Below, piece by piece: positions 1 to 5,488 of a DNA stretch of 6,457 bases. The stretch spans positions 1 to 6,457 of the forward strand of contig CALDOC010000065.1 in assembly GCA_937914675.1 (NCBI GenBank), read 5' to 3'. The notes under the pieces are model-generated. The model ran no database searches, had not been told where the DNA came from, and saw nothing but the letters and a program-made list of their open reading frames with translations. This DNA is from an uncultured Sulfurimonas sp. (GTDB lineage: Bacteria > Campylobacterota > Campylobacteria > Campylobacterales > Sulfurimonadaceae). How positions within the stretch are numbered: position 1 is the first letter of the stretch; each line of letters starts with the position of its first letter. A program made the position numbers and the translations under genes.

Positions 1-328
1 GTTGAACGTATTGTTGCGCGGACTCAGCTTCTTTTTTAGTGATAGCTCCCATTTCAATAAGAGTGTTAAGCTCTTTGTCATCCATGTACGTCGTGTATTT
101 ATCTTTGTCCCATGCGTCGGGATCCACTTCGCTTTTAAAGCCAGTGTCGATAAGTTCGCCATCAAGTTCTTCAACTTTAACCGCGCAACTACCACATAAC
201 CCATCTTTACATTCATTTGGAATAACTATACCGTTGTTGTGGGCAACACGCAAAAGTAGATCGCCTTGTTTGGCCACTACGCGTTTGTCCATTTCTTCGC
301 CGAAACCGCAAAAAATAACATTTACCAT
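1..328 (-). CDS. FeSII (Shethna)-type 2Fe-2S ferredoxin, C-terminus cut off by the left edge
   Basis: The protein is likely a small soluble [2Fe-2S] ferredoxin that shields nitrogenase from oxygen. In Azotobacter, oxidised FeSII binds the MoFe and Fe proteins and locks them in an inactive, protected complex. The ATG at 328 follows AAAGGAG (334-340), and 109 codons are visible. Cys40, Cys45 and Cys48 form the C-x4-C-x2-C loop (NEC, GLCGSC), followed by the VKVEELDGE stretch typical of FeSII. No further Cys occurs through residue 109. Plant-type ferredoxins have the fourth ligand about 29 residues on, but FeSII carries a long insert first, and residues 83-95 (DDKELNTLIEMGA) resemble that insert as I remember it. 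The fourth Cys should therefore lie beyond the edge. It is the last visible gene of the nif operon, 75 bp after nifZ, and may have its own promoter. An ordinary electron-carrier role remains possible. Confidence 0.88.
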   Translation of the reverse strand, partial: MVNVIFCGFGEEMDKRVVAKQGDLLLRVAHNNGIVIPNECKDGLCGSCAVKVEELDGELIDTGFKSEVDPDAWDKDKYTTYMDDKELNTLIEMGAITKKEAESAQQYVQ

Positions 329-333
329 TTTAT

Positions 334-388
334 CTCCTTTATTTCATCACGATTAAACGCTTATGGTTCGCGTTTAAACGATTGTCAA
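334..388 (-). promoter_or_regulatory. Candidate promoter and ribosome binding site of the FeSII-type gene
   Basis: Read on the minus strand, a perfect -35 hexamer TTGACA (388-383) is followed by a 17-base spacer and a 4-of-6 -10 hexamer CATAAG (365-360). This predicts a start near 352-354 and a leader of about 25 bases ending in the Shine-Dalgarno AAAGGAG (340-334). The palindrome CGTTTAAACG occupies most of the spacer, and a near copy lies at the predicted start. That is a common layout for repressor-controlled promoters. The element could let the ferredoxin be expressed apart from the upstream nif genes. The -10 is imperfect and the call rests only on motif and spacing. Confidence 0.45.
350..380. 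repeat. Paired CGWTTAAACG boxes forming an inverted repeat
   Basis: CGATTAAACG (350-359) and CGTTTAAACG (371-380) are near-identical 10-mers 21 bp apart, about two helical turns, so both would face the same side of the DNA. The second is a perfect palindrome. Together they also form an inverted repeat with 11-base arms (350-360 and 370-380), one mismatch and a 9-base loop. They lie between nifZ and the ferredoxin gene and overlap its candidate promoter. A two-site operator is the preferred reading. A transcript hairpin is the alternative, but no U-run follows it, so it does not look like an intrinsic terminator. Confidence 0.55.
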
Positions 389-403
389 TTCACAAAAAGC
401 TTT

Positions 404-799
404 TTAATTCTCCTCTTTTTGAGATTGCGACGCCGCGGCTTCTTTAGCGGCTTTTTCGGCGCGATGCTCTCTTAGCCAACGAAGTTCTTCTTCGACTTCG
501 TCATAACCGTCAAGGTCGTCGATGGCTTCGAGTTCGGCTTCTCTACACCCGTAAGTGTCGCCCTGTTCTATAAAGTGAACTTCGTAGATGCGAATGACCT
601 GAAGCCAATCGCCGATTCGATGAACGTAACCTTCGGCTCCGGCTGGAACCAAAATCTCGTTTGGTTCGTTAAAAGGATTTGACCCGTCGTTGCGTATGGG
701 TTTGGTCATACGTACGCGTTGTCCTAAATAAAACGTCGGAAGTATCTCGTCCTTAGTTGAAGCTGAGACTTGGCTGGCTTGCGCATGCGTGAGTTCCAT
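404..799 (-). CDS. nifZ: NifZ, MoFe-protein maturation factor
   Basis: NifZ helps form the second P-cluster of the MoFe protein, acting as a chaperone-like factor on the immature NifDK tetramer in the cytoplasm. The 131-residue product shows the family blocks: the FYLGQRV strand (23-29), RNDGSNPF (36-43), GYVHRIGDWLQ (57-67), IYEVHF (71-76) and GCREAEL (84-90). A highly charged Glu/Lys/Ala-rich tail (98-131) is probably helical or disordered. The ATG at 799 is well supported by GAGGAGGTGA five bases upstream. That start lies 47 bp inside the 3' end of nifW in another frame, so translation is likely coupled to nifW. The nifW-nifZ order is usual in diazotrophs. The first 20 or so residues are not part of the conserved domain, but no later start has a comparable ribosome binding site. 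Confidence 0.93.
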   Translation of the reverse strand: MELTHAQASQVSASTKDEILPTFYLGQRVRMTKPIRNDGSNPFNEPNEILVPAGAEGYVHRIGDWLQVIRIYEVHFIEQGDTYGCREAELEAIDDLDGYDEVEEELRWLREHRAEKAAKEAAASQSQKEEN

Positions 800-1130
800 T
801 GGTCACCTCCTCGACGTCGTTGCAGCTAGTCGAAGTCGAACAACTTCCGCAAGCGCTAGGGTTGTCGTAGACGGACCATACGTCGGCCGCGGACGGCGAA
901 TATCCATTTTCGAAATTTTTATAGACGCTGACAAGGGCGAATTTATAAAATTCAAGAAGCTTTTCTTCATCTCCAATCATCTGCTCTTCACCTTTGGCTA
1001 TCATCTCGCCATATTTTTTTAGTATGTGAAAACGTTTGACGTAAACGGTGCGTTCGTCATATTCAAGGTCAAAAAAGTCAAAATAATCCTCTGCGTCCGT
1101 TAGTATTTTAAATTCTTCGTATCTACTCAT
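753..1130 (-). CDS. nifW: NifW, nitrogenase stabilising/protective protein with a Cys-rich tail
   Basis: NifW associates with the MoFe protein and is linked to its maturation and to tolerance of oxygen. The 125-residue product has the NifW pattern: FKILTDAEDYFDFFDLEYD (7-25), VKRFHILKKY (31-40), then a helical region with FYKFALVSVYKNF (61-73) and a short DVWSVYD end (83-89), where many homologues stop. Residues 91-125 are an unusual Ser/Cys-rich extension with Cys94, Cys97, Cys103 and Cys116. Its last part overlaps the beginning of nifZ, and residues around 106-110 are encoded by the nifZ ribosome binding site. The start at 1130 has AAGGGATCGG just upstream. A 52-bp gap separates it from the flavodoxin gene. 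The family call rests on the N-terminal two thirds; the function of the tail is unknown. Confidence 0.85.
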   Translation of the reverse strand: MSRYEEFKILTDAEDYFDFFDLEYDERTVYVKRFHILKKYGEMIAKGEEQMIGDEEKLLEFYKFALVSVYKNFENGYSPSAADVWSVYDNPSACGSCSTSTSCNDVEEVTNGTHACASQPSLSFN

Positions 1131-1182
1131 ATCCGATCCCTTTTTTAAAATCTCTATACACTCGTTAGTGCAATTACCATTC

Positions 1183-1701
1183 TTACAAACTCATTTCAGA
1201 CTTGATTTGAGAAGCCCAAGAGACTAAACGTCGCTCTGTTAAATCTTCTTGATTTATATCGTCTATCGCTAGTCCGCAAAACGCGCCATCACTCTCCGCA
1301 TATGAGTATTTATAGCTATAACCATCGGTTGGCCACTTGCCAAACTCTGTATCCGCGCCTAATTTACTAAAGAGATCTTTCATTTTTCCCAAAGCGCTTA
1401 CAAACTCTTCTGGATGGCTCTTTTGATCCCCCGCGCCAAAAAAAGCGACTTTCTTGCCGCTAAAATCAGGCTCCTCGTTCGTCAACTCGAAAAGTGGATC
1501 CACCCAATCGCGTTGAGGATCGCCTTGACCCCATGTTGAAGAACCTATGAGTAAAACGTCAAAGTCGTCAAATTGATCAAGACCGTCGTAATCTTCTTCC
1601 ATATTGATTAACTCGCAACCCTCAAACAACTCTTCTAACTTCTCAGCGGCTTTTTGAGTTATTCCACTACTGCTTCCAACAAATATTCCGACGCTTGACA
1701 T
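1183..1701 (-). CDS. nifF: Long-chain flavodoxin, nif-type electron donor
   Basis: This FMN-binding flavodoxin probably donates low-potential electrons to the nitrogenase Fe protein. At 172 residues it is a long-chain type. The phosphate loop is GSSSGIT (9-15), with Ile where Asn is commonest. The first FMN-contact loop is STWGQGD (55-61), with the stacking Trp57, followed by RDW (64-66). The second loop is GAGDQ (89-93). The tail has the family pattern WPTDGY (123-128) and GLAIDDINQEDLTERR (143-158). At position 96, where NifF, FldA and Helicobacter flavodoxin have Tyr stacking on the flavin, this protein has His. The ATG directly abuts the DUF269 stop codon, with AAGGAGAGGAG as ribosome binding site inside that gene's end, so the two are probably co-translated. 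The nifF symbol rests on context; it could also serve general metabolism as fldA. Confidence 0.93.
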   Translation of the reverse strand: MSSVGIFVGSSSGITQKAAEKLEELFEGCELINMEEDYDGLDQFDDFDVLLIGSSTWGQGDPQRDWVDPLFELTNEEPDFSGKKVAFFGAGDQKSHPEEFVSALGKMKDLFSKLGADTEFGKWPTDGYSYKYSYAESDGAFCGLAIDDINQEDLTERRLVSWASQIKSEMSL

Positions 1702-2157
1702 TTACTCCTCTCCTTTGCACGGTTTATATTGATCGTACGTCGTAAACGCGCTTGCTAGGTATTTGTCTCCCTCTTCAAAGAGTTTTTCCACAGTTCTAAA
1801 ACTAAATCTATGCGCGTCTTTAAAGTATTTGTCCACTAAAACGATGCGACCCGCTATCACGATGCAGCGGCCAAAACCCTCGTGGCTCATCTCCATCACG
1901 ACGTTGCACATCACGCCAGTTTGGCGCTCAAATTGAAGAGCCACCGCTTTGAATATCATCTTGATTTGACCTATGAGCATCTCGTCGATGTCCGCTATAA
2001 TCGGTATCTTTTTTAAGTCCTCTTTCGTTTTGACGTATATCTTAGTCAAAACCTCTTCATCACTCAACTTTGCCCAGTTTCCAAACTGATCGATCGCTCT
2101 TAGTTGACGAATCAACTCCTGCGTAAATGGACTATTTTCTTTATTTATTTCGCTCAT
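1702..2157 (-). CDS. NifX-associated nitrogen fixation protein (DUF269)
   Basis: This is a member of the DUF269 family, found almost only beside nifX in diazotrophs; its biochemical role is not established. The 151-residue length is typical. Recognisable blocks are QLRAIDQFGNW (18-28), IPIIADID (51-58), the hallmark SHEGFGR (91-97) followed by a GRIVLVDKYFKDAHRFSF stretch (103-120), and EKLFEEG (124-130). The start at 2157 follows AAGGA with six bases of spacing. It lies 56 bp after nifX and its stop touches the flavodoxin start. In Azotobacter-like clusters a small DUF683 gene usually follows this one; here it is absent and the flavodoxin takes its place. The position suggests a part in FeMo-cofactor biosynthesis or trafficking together with NifX, which is inference. 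Confidence 0.95.
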   Translation of the reverse strand: MSEINKENSPFTQELIRQLRAIDQFGNWAKLSDEEVLTKIYVKTKEDLKKIPIIADIDEMLIGQIKMIFKAVALQFERQTGVMCNVVMEMSHEGFGRCIVIAGRIVLVDKYFKDAHRFSFRTVEKLFEEGDKYLASAFTTYDQYKPCKGEE

Positions 2158-2213
2158 CTTAATTCCTTAATTTGTTAAGTACGCGCAACTAGTCGCTTTT
2201 TTATTTTACTCGT

Positions 2214-2669
2214 TTATTCCGCCGTCCAACGCTCTAGGCGTGGATCCTCCGTAGTTTGTATGTTCATAATCTTTTTCACCCACGGTGGAGGGTTGTCGTT
2301 TATCATAATTACCAATTCTTTTAAAACGTCTTCTATTTTACGAGGTTCGTTCACTTTCATTGGATTAATCCCGCCACGAATCACTTTAGCGGCGGCGGTT
2401 CCGCCAATGGATTCGCAATACATGATGTTCACTCCAGCGAGCGCTTTTACTTTAAAGTCCGTTTTATCGTCGCCGTTAAAATTGGAATCGTCTGTTTTAA
2501 CCACTCCGCTGAGTTTAAAAGCGTCTTTGGAAACGTCATAAACCACAAACTCTTTCGCTCCGCCAAAGTGGGCGTTTATGGTCTCCATATCCTTAGAAGC
2601 GAACGCCACTTTGATGGCGTTTTCTAAACTATCCGTACTCTCTACCGTTATTTTTGTTGATTCACTCAT
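2214..2669 (-). CDS. nifX: NifX, FeMo-cofactor precursor carrier
   Basis: NifX binds NifB-co and the VK-cluster intermediate, passing or storing them between NifB and the NifEN scaffold in the cytoplasm. The 151-residue protein is the normal family size. The NifX/NifB-C-terminal fold is seen in IKVAFASKDMETINAHFGG (19-37), EFVVYDVSKDAF (40-51), the ALAGVNIMYCESIGG stretch (76-90) with TAAAKVIRGGINPMK after it, and the terminal NDNPPPWVKKIM (124-135). His35 and Cys85 are candidate cluster-contact residues by position, which is inference. The start at 2669 has a weaker AAAGG about ten bases upstream. It sits 25 bp after nifN, as in the standard nifENX order. Confidence 0.96.
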   Translation of the reverse strand: MSESTKITVESTDSLENAIKVAFASKDMETINAHFGGAKEFVVYDVSKDAFKLSGVVKTDDSNFNGDDKTDFKVKALAGVNIMYCESIGGTAAAKVIRGGINPMKVNEPRKIEDVLKELVIMINDNPPPWVKKIMNIQTTEDPRLERWTAE

Positions 2670-2694
2670 TACAAACTACCTTTATTATAAATTT

Positions 2695-4005
2695 TTAGCG
2701 TCCATGTTTTACATGACGCAGCGCGTTTGCAACTTCAAAAAGGAACTGCGCGCTTCCCTCGTAAAGTTGATCGTTTTTTAGTTGGTTGCCCAACTCTTCA
2801 TAATTTGGAAACCCTCTTAGCGTTAAAGCCGTATGTTTCTCTTGTGAGTGCAATAATCGTTCCGCATGAAAATTACTAATCACCAGATCAGCTTTTTCAA
2901 AATGAGTTACGGCGTCTTCCAAATCGCCAACAAAGACGTTTTGCGCCTTTATGGTCTCTAAAACAGGCGAGTAATTCGTCGCGATTAGCGCGTCTATCGT
3001 ACCTCCAACGCTTTGAAGCAGCTCACACATGCCCACGCACATGTCAGGCTCTCCAGTGATGACGAAATGGGACGAACCTATGAGGAAATGGGCGTCGAGC
3101 ATCGCGTCTTGAAGTCTGCCTCTCCAACGTTTGACTGATGACTTTGGCTCATTTTGTCCTATTTTCATCAACTGGGCTACAAAATTGTCGTTATTTTCCA
3201 GACCCATCAAATGGTTAAAATGGATGTGATTTATTTTGTCATTTTTTTGTAGCAGCGCGTTTGCGGCCATTATCATAGACGTTCCAATGGTAACGACCGT
3301 AGCTGAATTTGCCAGCTCCGCAATGTCGTCTACGCCAATGGCTCCCGTTCCAAGTTTGCCTTGACCTTCGCTGAGATAACCATCCAAAGAGGTGGACAAA
3401 TCGGGAAGCGCCAGCGTTTCAAACCCACAACCTTCACAAAACTCTTTTATCTTTTCAACCTCGATGGGTTGCATGCTGACATGTGGCAACAAAAGAAGTT
3501 TGTTTGGCTTAATCTCCGTAGCGGCCTTCGTATGCTGAACGATGAGAGCTTTGGCGGTCAGCGCCCAACCGCTCTCCATTCCGCCCTCGTAATCGGGAGT
3601 GTTTACGTAACAGTATGGAATCTCTATGTGAGTTCCGACGCTGCGAACATCGTCGCCTTTGGTTTCGGTAAGTCCCGTCGTGTGCAGACCGATAATCTCG
3701 GGTTTGAGCGTTTTGTTTTTTTTCGTAATGTTTTCAATAGCCATCAAAATCGAATAGTCGCCACCGTCGAGGATGGCGGTTATGTCGCTGACGGAAGTGT
3801 TGTACATCGCGATGGGTTCGTTGAAGTGACGAGTGTAAAACACTTTCGTGTAAGACGCGCAGCCTTGCGAAGCATGCATAAGAGGCATGCAGTTTCGTAT
3901 GCCCATAAACGCCAACGCCGCGCCCATGGGTTGCGAGTGTTTTATAGGATTTACTTGTAAAGGTTTATGCTCGCGTTTGCTTAATTCTATTTTTTTAAAC
4001 TCCAT
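2695..4005 (-). CDS. nifN: NifN, FeMo-cofactor scaffold beta subunit
   Basis: NifN is the NifK paralogue that pairs with NifE in the NifEN heterotetramer, where the NifB-derived Fe-S core receives molybdenum and homocitrate. From the preferred start the protein is 436 residues, slightly shorter than the roughly 460 of Azotobacter or Klebsiella. Key blocks are VNPIKHSQPMGAALAFMG (18-35), the MHASQGC segment with Cys49, which should ligate the NifEN [4Fe-4S] cluster, and the GLHTTGLTETKGDD signature (106-119). The C-terminal domain includes SSHFVITGEPDMCVGMCELL. The start is taken as the ATG at 4005, which overlaps the nifE stop as TGATG and has GGAAG upstream inside nifE. A start at 4020 would add MGSGV but has no visible ribosome binding site. 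Confidence 0.97.
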   Translation of the reverse strand: MEFKKIELSKREHKPLQVNPIKHSQPMGAALAFMGIRNCMPLMHASQGCASYTKVFYTRHFNEPIAMYNTSVSDITAILDGGDYSILMAIENITKKNKTLKPEIIGLHTTGLTETKGDDVRSVGTHIEIPYCYVNTPDYEGGMESGWALTAKALIVQHTKAATEIKPNKLLLLPHVSMQPIEVEKIKEFCEGCGFETLALPDLSTSLDGYLSEGQGKLGTGAIGVDDIAELANSATVVTIGTSMIMAANALLQKNDKINHIHFNHLMGLENNDNFVAQLMKIGQNEPKSSVKRWRGRLQDAMLDAHFLIGSSHFVITGEPDMCVGMCELLQSVGGTIDALIATNYSPVLETIKAQNVFVGDLEDAVTHFEKADLVISNFHAERLLHSQEKHTALTLRGFPNYEELGNQLKNDQLYEGSAQFLFEVANALRHVKHGR

Positions 4006-5366
4006 CACGCCACTTCCCATGGAGCTTTTTTAGAGACGTTGGCAAAGACTGGATTTGCAAACGCGTACTTCAAATCTTCCGCCAAATTTAAAAGTCCGTC
4101 GTACCCGCCGTAACTCACTTTTTTCTCTTGGTTTACGTCTATGAAGGAGATTTTTTTCTTTATGGCGGTGTAAAGGCTTCTCCCCCCTGCGAGTAAAATG
4201 TGAGCGCCTCGCTCGTCTATGACTTTTGATTGTTCCGAAGCGGGAGATTTCATAAGAACGCCGCTCTCGCCTAGATACTCTCTCGCTTTTTCAACGTCGT
4301 CCGCGGTAGATTTTTTTATGGAAGTGGCGACCACTTCTATGCCCAAATCTTGCAGACCCGACGCTATCGACCAAGCTTTGTTTCCGCCTGTGTTTAAAAC
4401 CGCTTTCTTGCCGGCGAAAAGTTTTTGGTATGGAAGTAACTTCTCTTGAAGTTTCGCTTCTTCCTCGGCTATAACCGCTTCGGCTTTTGCCATCAGATCA
4501 GCATCGCCTAGAGCTTTTACAATCTCGCGAATGGCGAAACTCGTGTCGCGCTGACCGTAAAAAGAGACGGAAATCCAAGCTATATCGTACTCTTCTTGCA
4601 TCTTACGGCAGAGCGTTATAAGAGATTTGGCACAGACAATGACATTTAACTTTGCACGATGAGCGCCTCGTATATCGCCGACTCGACCATCCCCGCTCAT
4701 GGAGCTCAAAACTCTAATACCAATCTTTTCAAACAAGGGTAGATACTGCCACATGTCACCAGTCACATTATAGTCGCCTATAAGATTTATATCGTAAGGC
4801 GTCAAAAGTTCTGGCTCTTTTGTACCGATAAGATGTTCTAGCACTGCTTCACCAGCGATACGCGAACCAAGATTTTTCCCACCCACAAAACCCGGAGCGT
4901 GAACCGGCACGACTGGAACTCCATGTTTTTGGCTTCCTAGTTTGCAAGTCATATCGATGTCGTCGCCCACCATCGCGGTCACGCAAGTCGAGTAGACGAA
5001 AATGGCTTCGGGTTTATAGTTTTGCATAATGTAATCAATGGAATCCGCAAGGCGTTTGTCTCCGCCAAAAATGACGTCGTTTACGGTAATTCCCGTCGTA
5101 AAGCCCATGCTGGTGTGGTCGCGACCCTCGTAAGAACTAAGCGTCTCTCGCGTTTCCCACGAAGCGCCTAAACAAGTTTGAGGTCCATGAACCAAATGCA
5201 CGGCGTCGGCGTAAGGAAAAAGCGAAATCTGCGCGCCGTCGAAAGCGCAACCCCCCGCCGCCATCCCTGGCTTTGGCATGTCGCAACCCTCTCCCGGTTT
5301 TTTATCTTTGGAGTGAGAACAAGCGCTCTCGTTCATAAGTTCTTTTATTTTGGCTCTGTTTACCAT
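4005..5366 (-). CDS. nifE: NifE, FeMo-cofactor scaffold alpha subunit
   Basis: NifE is the NifD paralogue and partner of NifN; together they hold the cofactor precursor during Mo and homocitrate insertion. The 453-residue length fits the family (about 455-475). The N-terminus carries NESACSHSKDKK (12-23) and PGMAAGGCAFDGAQ. Cys40, Cys65 (PQTCLG) and Cys128 (YSTCVTA, followed by MVGDDID) match the ligands of the inter-subunit [4Fe-4S] cluster. Cys245 in NVIVCAKSL matches the NifD cysteine that anchors FeMo-co (Cys275 in Azotobacter). Later blocks are SFYG (268-271), NTGGNKAWS, VATSIKKSTADD, ILLAGGRS and INQEK-like VNQEK with SYGGYDG. The start at 5366 follows AAAGGAG by seven bases. It is the first gene of the minus-strand nif block here, divergent from the DUF3050 gene. 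Confidence 0.98.
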   Translation of the reverse strand: MVNRAKIKELMNESACSHSKDKKPGEGCDMPKPGMAAGGCAFDGAQISLFPYADAVHLVHGPQTCLGASWETRETLSSYEGRDHTSMGFTTGITVNDVIFGGDKRLADSIDYIMQNYKPEAIFVYSTCVTAMVGDDIDMTCKLGSQKHGVPVVPVHAPGFVGGKNLGSRIAGEAVLEHLIGTKEPELLTPYDINLIGDYNVTGDMWQYLPLFEKIGIRVLSSMSGDGRVGDIRGAHRAKLNVIVCAKSLITLCRKMQEEYDIAWISVSFYGQRDTSFAIREIVKALGDADLMAKAEAVIAEEEAKLQEKLLPYQKLFAGKKAVLNTGGNKAWSIASGLQDLGIEVVATSIKKSTADDVEKAREYLGESGVLMKSPASEQSKVIDERGAHILLAGGRSLYTAIKKKISFIDVNQEKKVSYGGYDGLLNLAEDLKYAFANPVFANVSKKAPWEVA

Positions 5367-5488
5367 CTTGACACTCCTTTGGAGTTGTTTAGAAAATAAA
5401 ATGCAAGTTTCGTTCTAGCAAAAAACATTTGCCAATATTTTAAATTTATCTATTTTCGCTAAAATCTCAAAAAAAGGCAATTCTCAAT
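5367..5488. promoter_or_regulatory. Divergent intergenic region between nifE and the DUF3050 gene
   Basis: This 122-bp, strongly AT-rich gap must hold the promoter of the rightward gene and, unless transcription enters from elsewhere, that of the nif operon. For the rightward gene the best -10 is TAAAAT (5460-5465, five of six), with a weak AAAGG about ten bases before the ATG and no good -35, which is normal in Campylobacterota. For nifE, TTGAGA (5470-5465) with a 16-base spacer to TAAATT (5448-5443) is a weak candidate. An inverted repeat GCAAA-N5-TTTGC at 5418-5432 is a possible operator. No correctly spaced sigma-54 -24/-12 element or NifA TGT-N10-ACA site is present. Confidence 0.4.
5373..5385 (-). 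promoter_or_regulatory. Small hairpin enclosing the nifE ribosome binding site
   Basis: On the minus strand the leader reads ACTCC-AAA-GGAGT, a perfect 5-bp stem with a three-base loop. Its right arm is the core of the nifE Shine-Dalgarno, seven bases before the ATG. When folded, the ribosome binding site would be paired. The stem is short and probably only marginally stable, so it may tune nifE translation slightly or be chance. Confidence 0.4.

Noticed and set aside
39..356. Plus-strand open frames across the left end
   Set aside because: They are antisense to the FeSII-type ferredoxin gene, whose cysteine motif and ribosome binding site clearly mark the minus strand as coding.
394..405. 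Palindrome AAAAAGCTTTTT at the end of nifZ
   Set aside because: It is a perfect 12-bp palindrome but low in complexity and without a loop, so it cannot form a terminator hairpin. Probably chance in AT-rich sequence.
1156..1174. Hairpin TGCACT-AACG-AGTGTA between the flavodoxin gene and nifW
   Set aside because: It is a short stem with one wobble pair and no following U-run. It could be a processing site, but there is too little to call it a terminator.
2158..2213. The nifX-DUF269 gap as a promoter or terminator
   Set aside because: Only a 4-bp stem around CTAG and a T/A-rich stretch are present. No paired -35/-10 or terminator could be supported.
3716..3723. Run of eight T (A in the coding strand) in nifN, possible phase-variation tract
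   Set aside because: The frame is intact, the run encodes conserved-looking Lys-rich sequence, and phase-variable tracts in this group are usually longer and of G or C.
3871..3890. Two GCATGC palindromes close together
   Set aside because: They encode conserved NifN residues (MPLMHAS), so codon choice explains them.
3361..3960. A 199-codon open frame on the plus strand opposite nifN
   Set aside because: It lies wholly antisense to the strongly conserved nifN, has no ribosome binding site that I can see and resembles no known protein. It reflects codon bias of nifN.
5416..5436. Sigma-54-like TTGGCA...TTTGC upstream of nifE
   Set aside because: The spacing between GG and GC is 12 bases rather than 10, which sigma-54 does not tolerate well.
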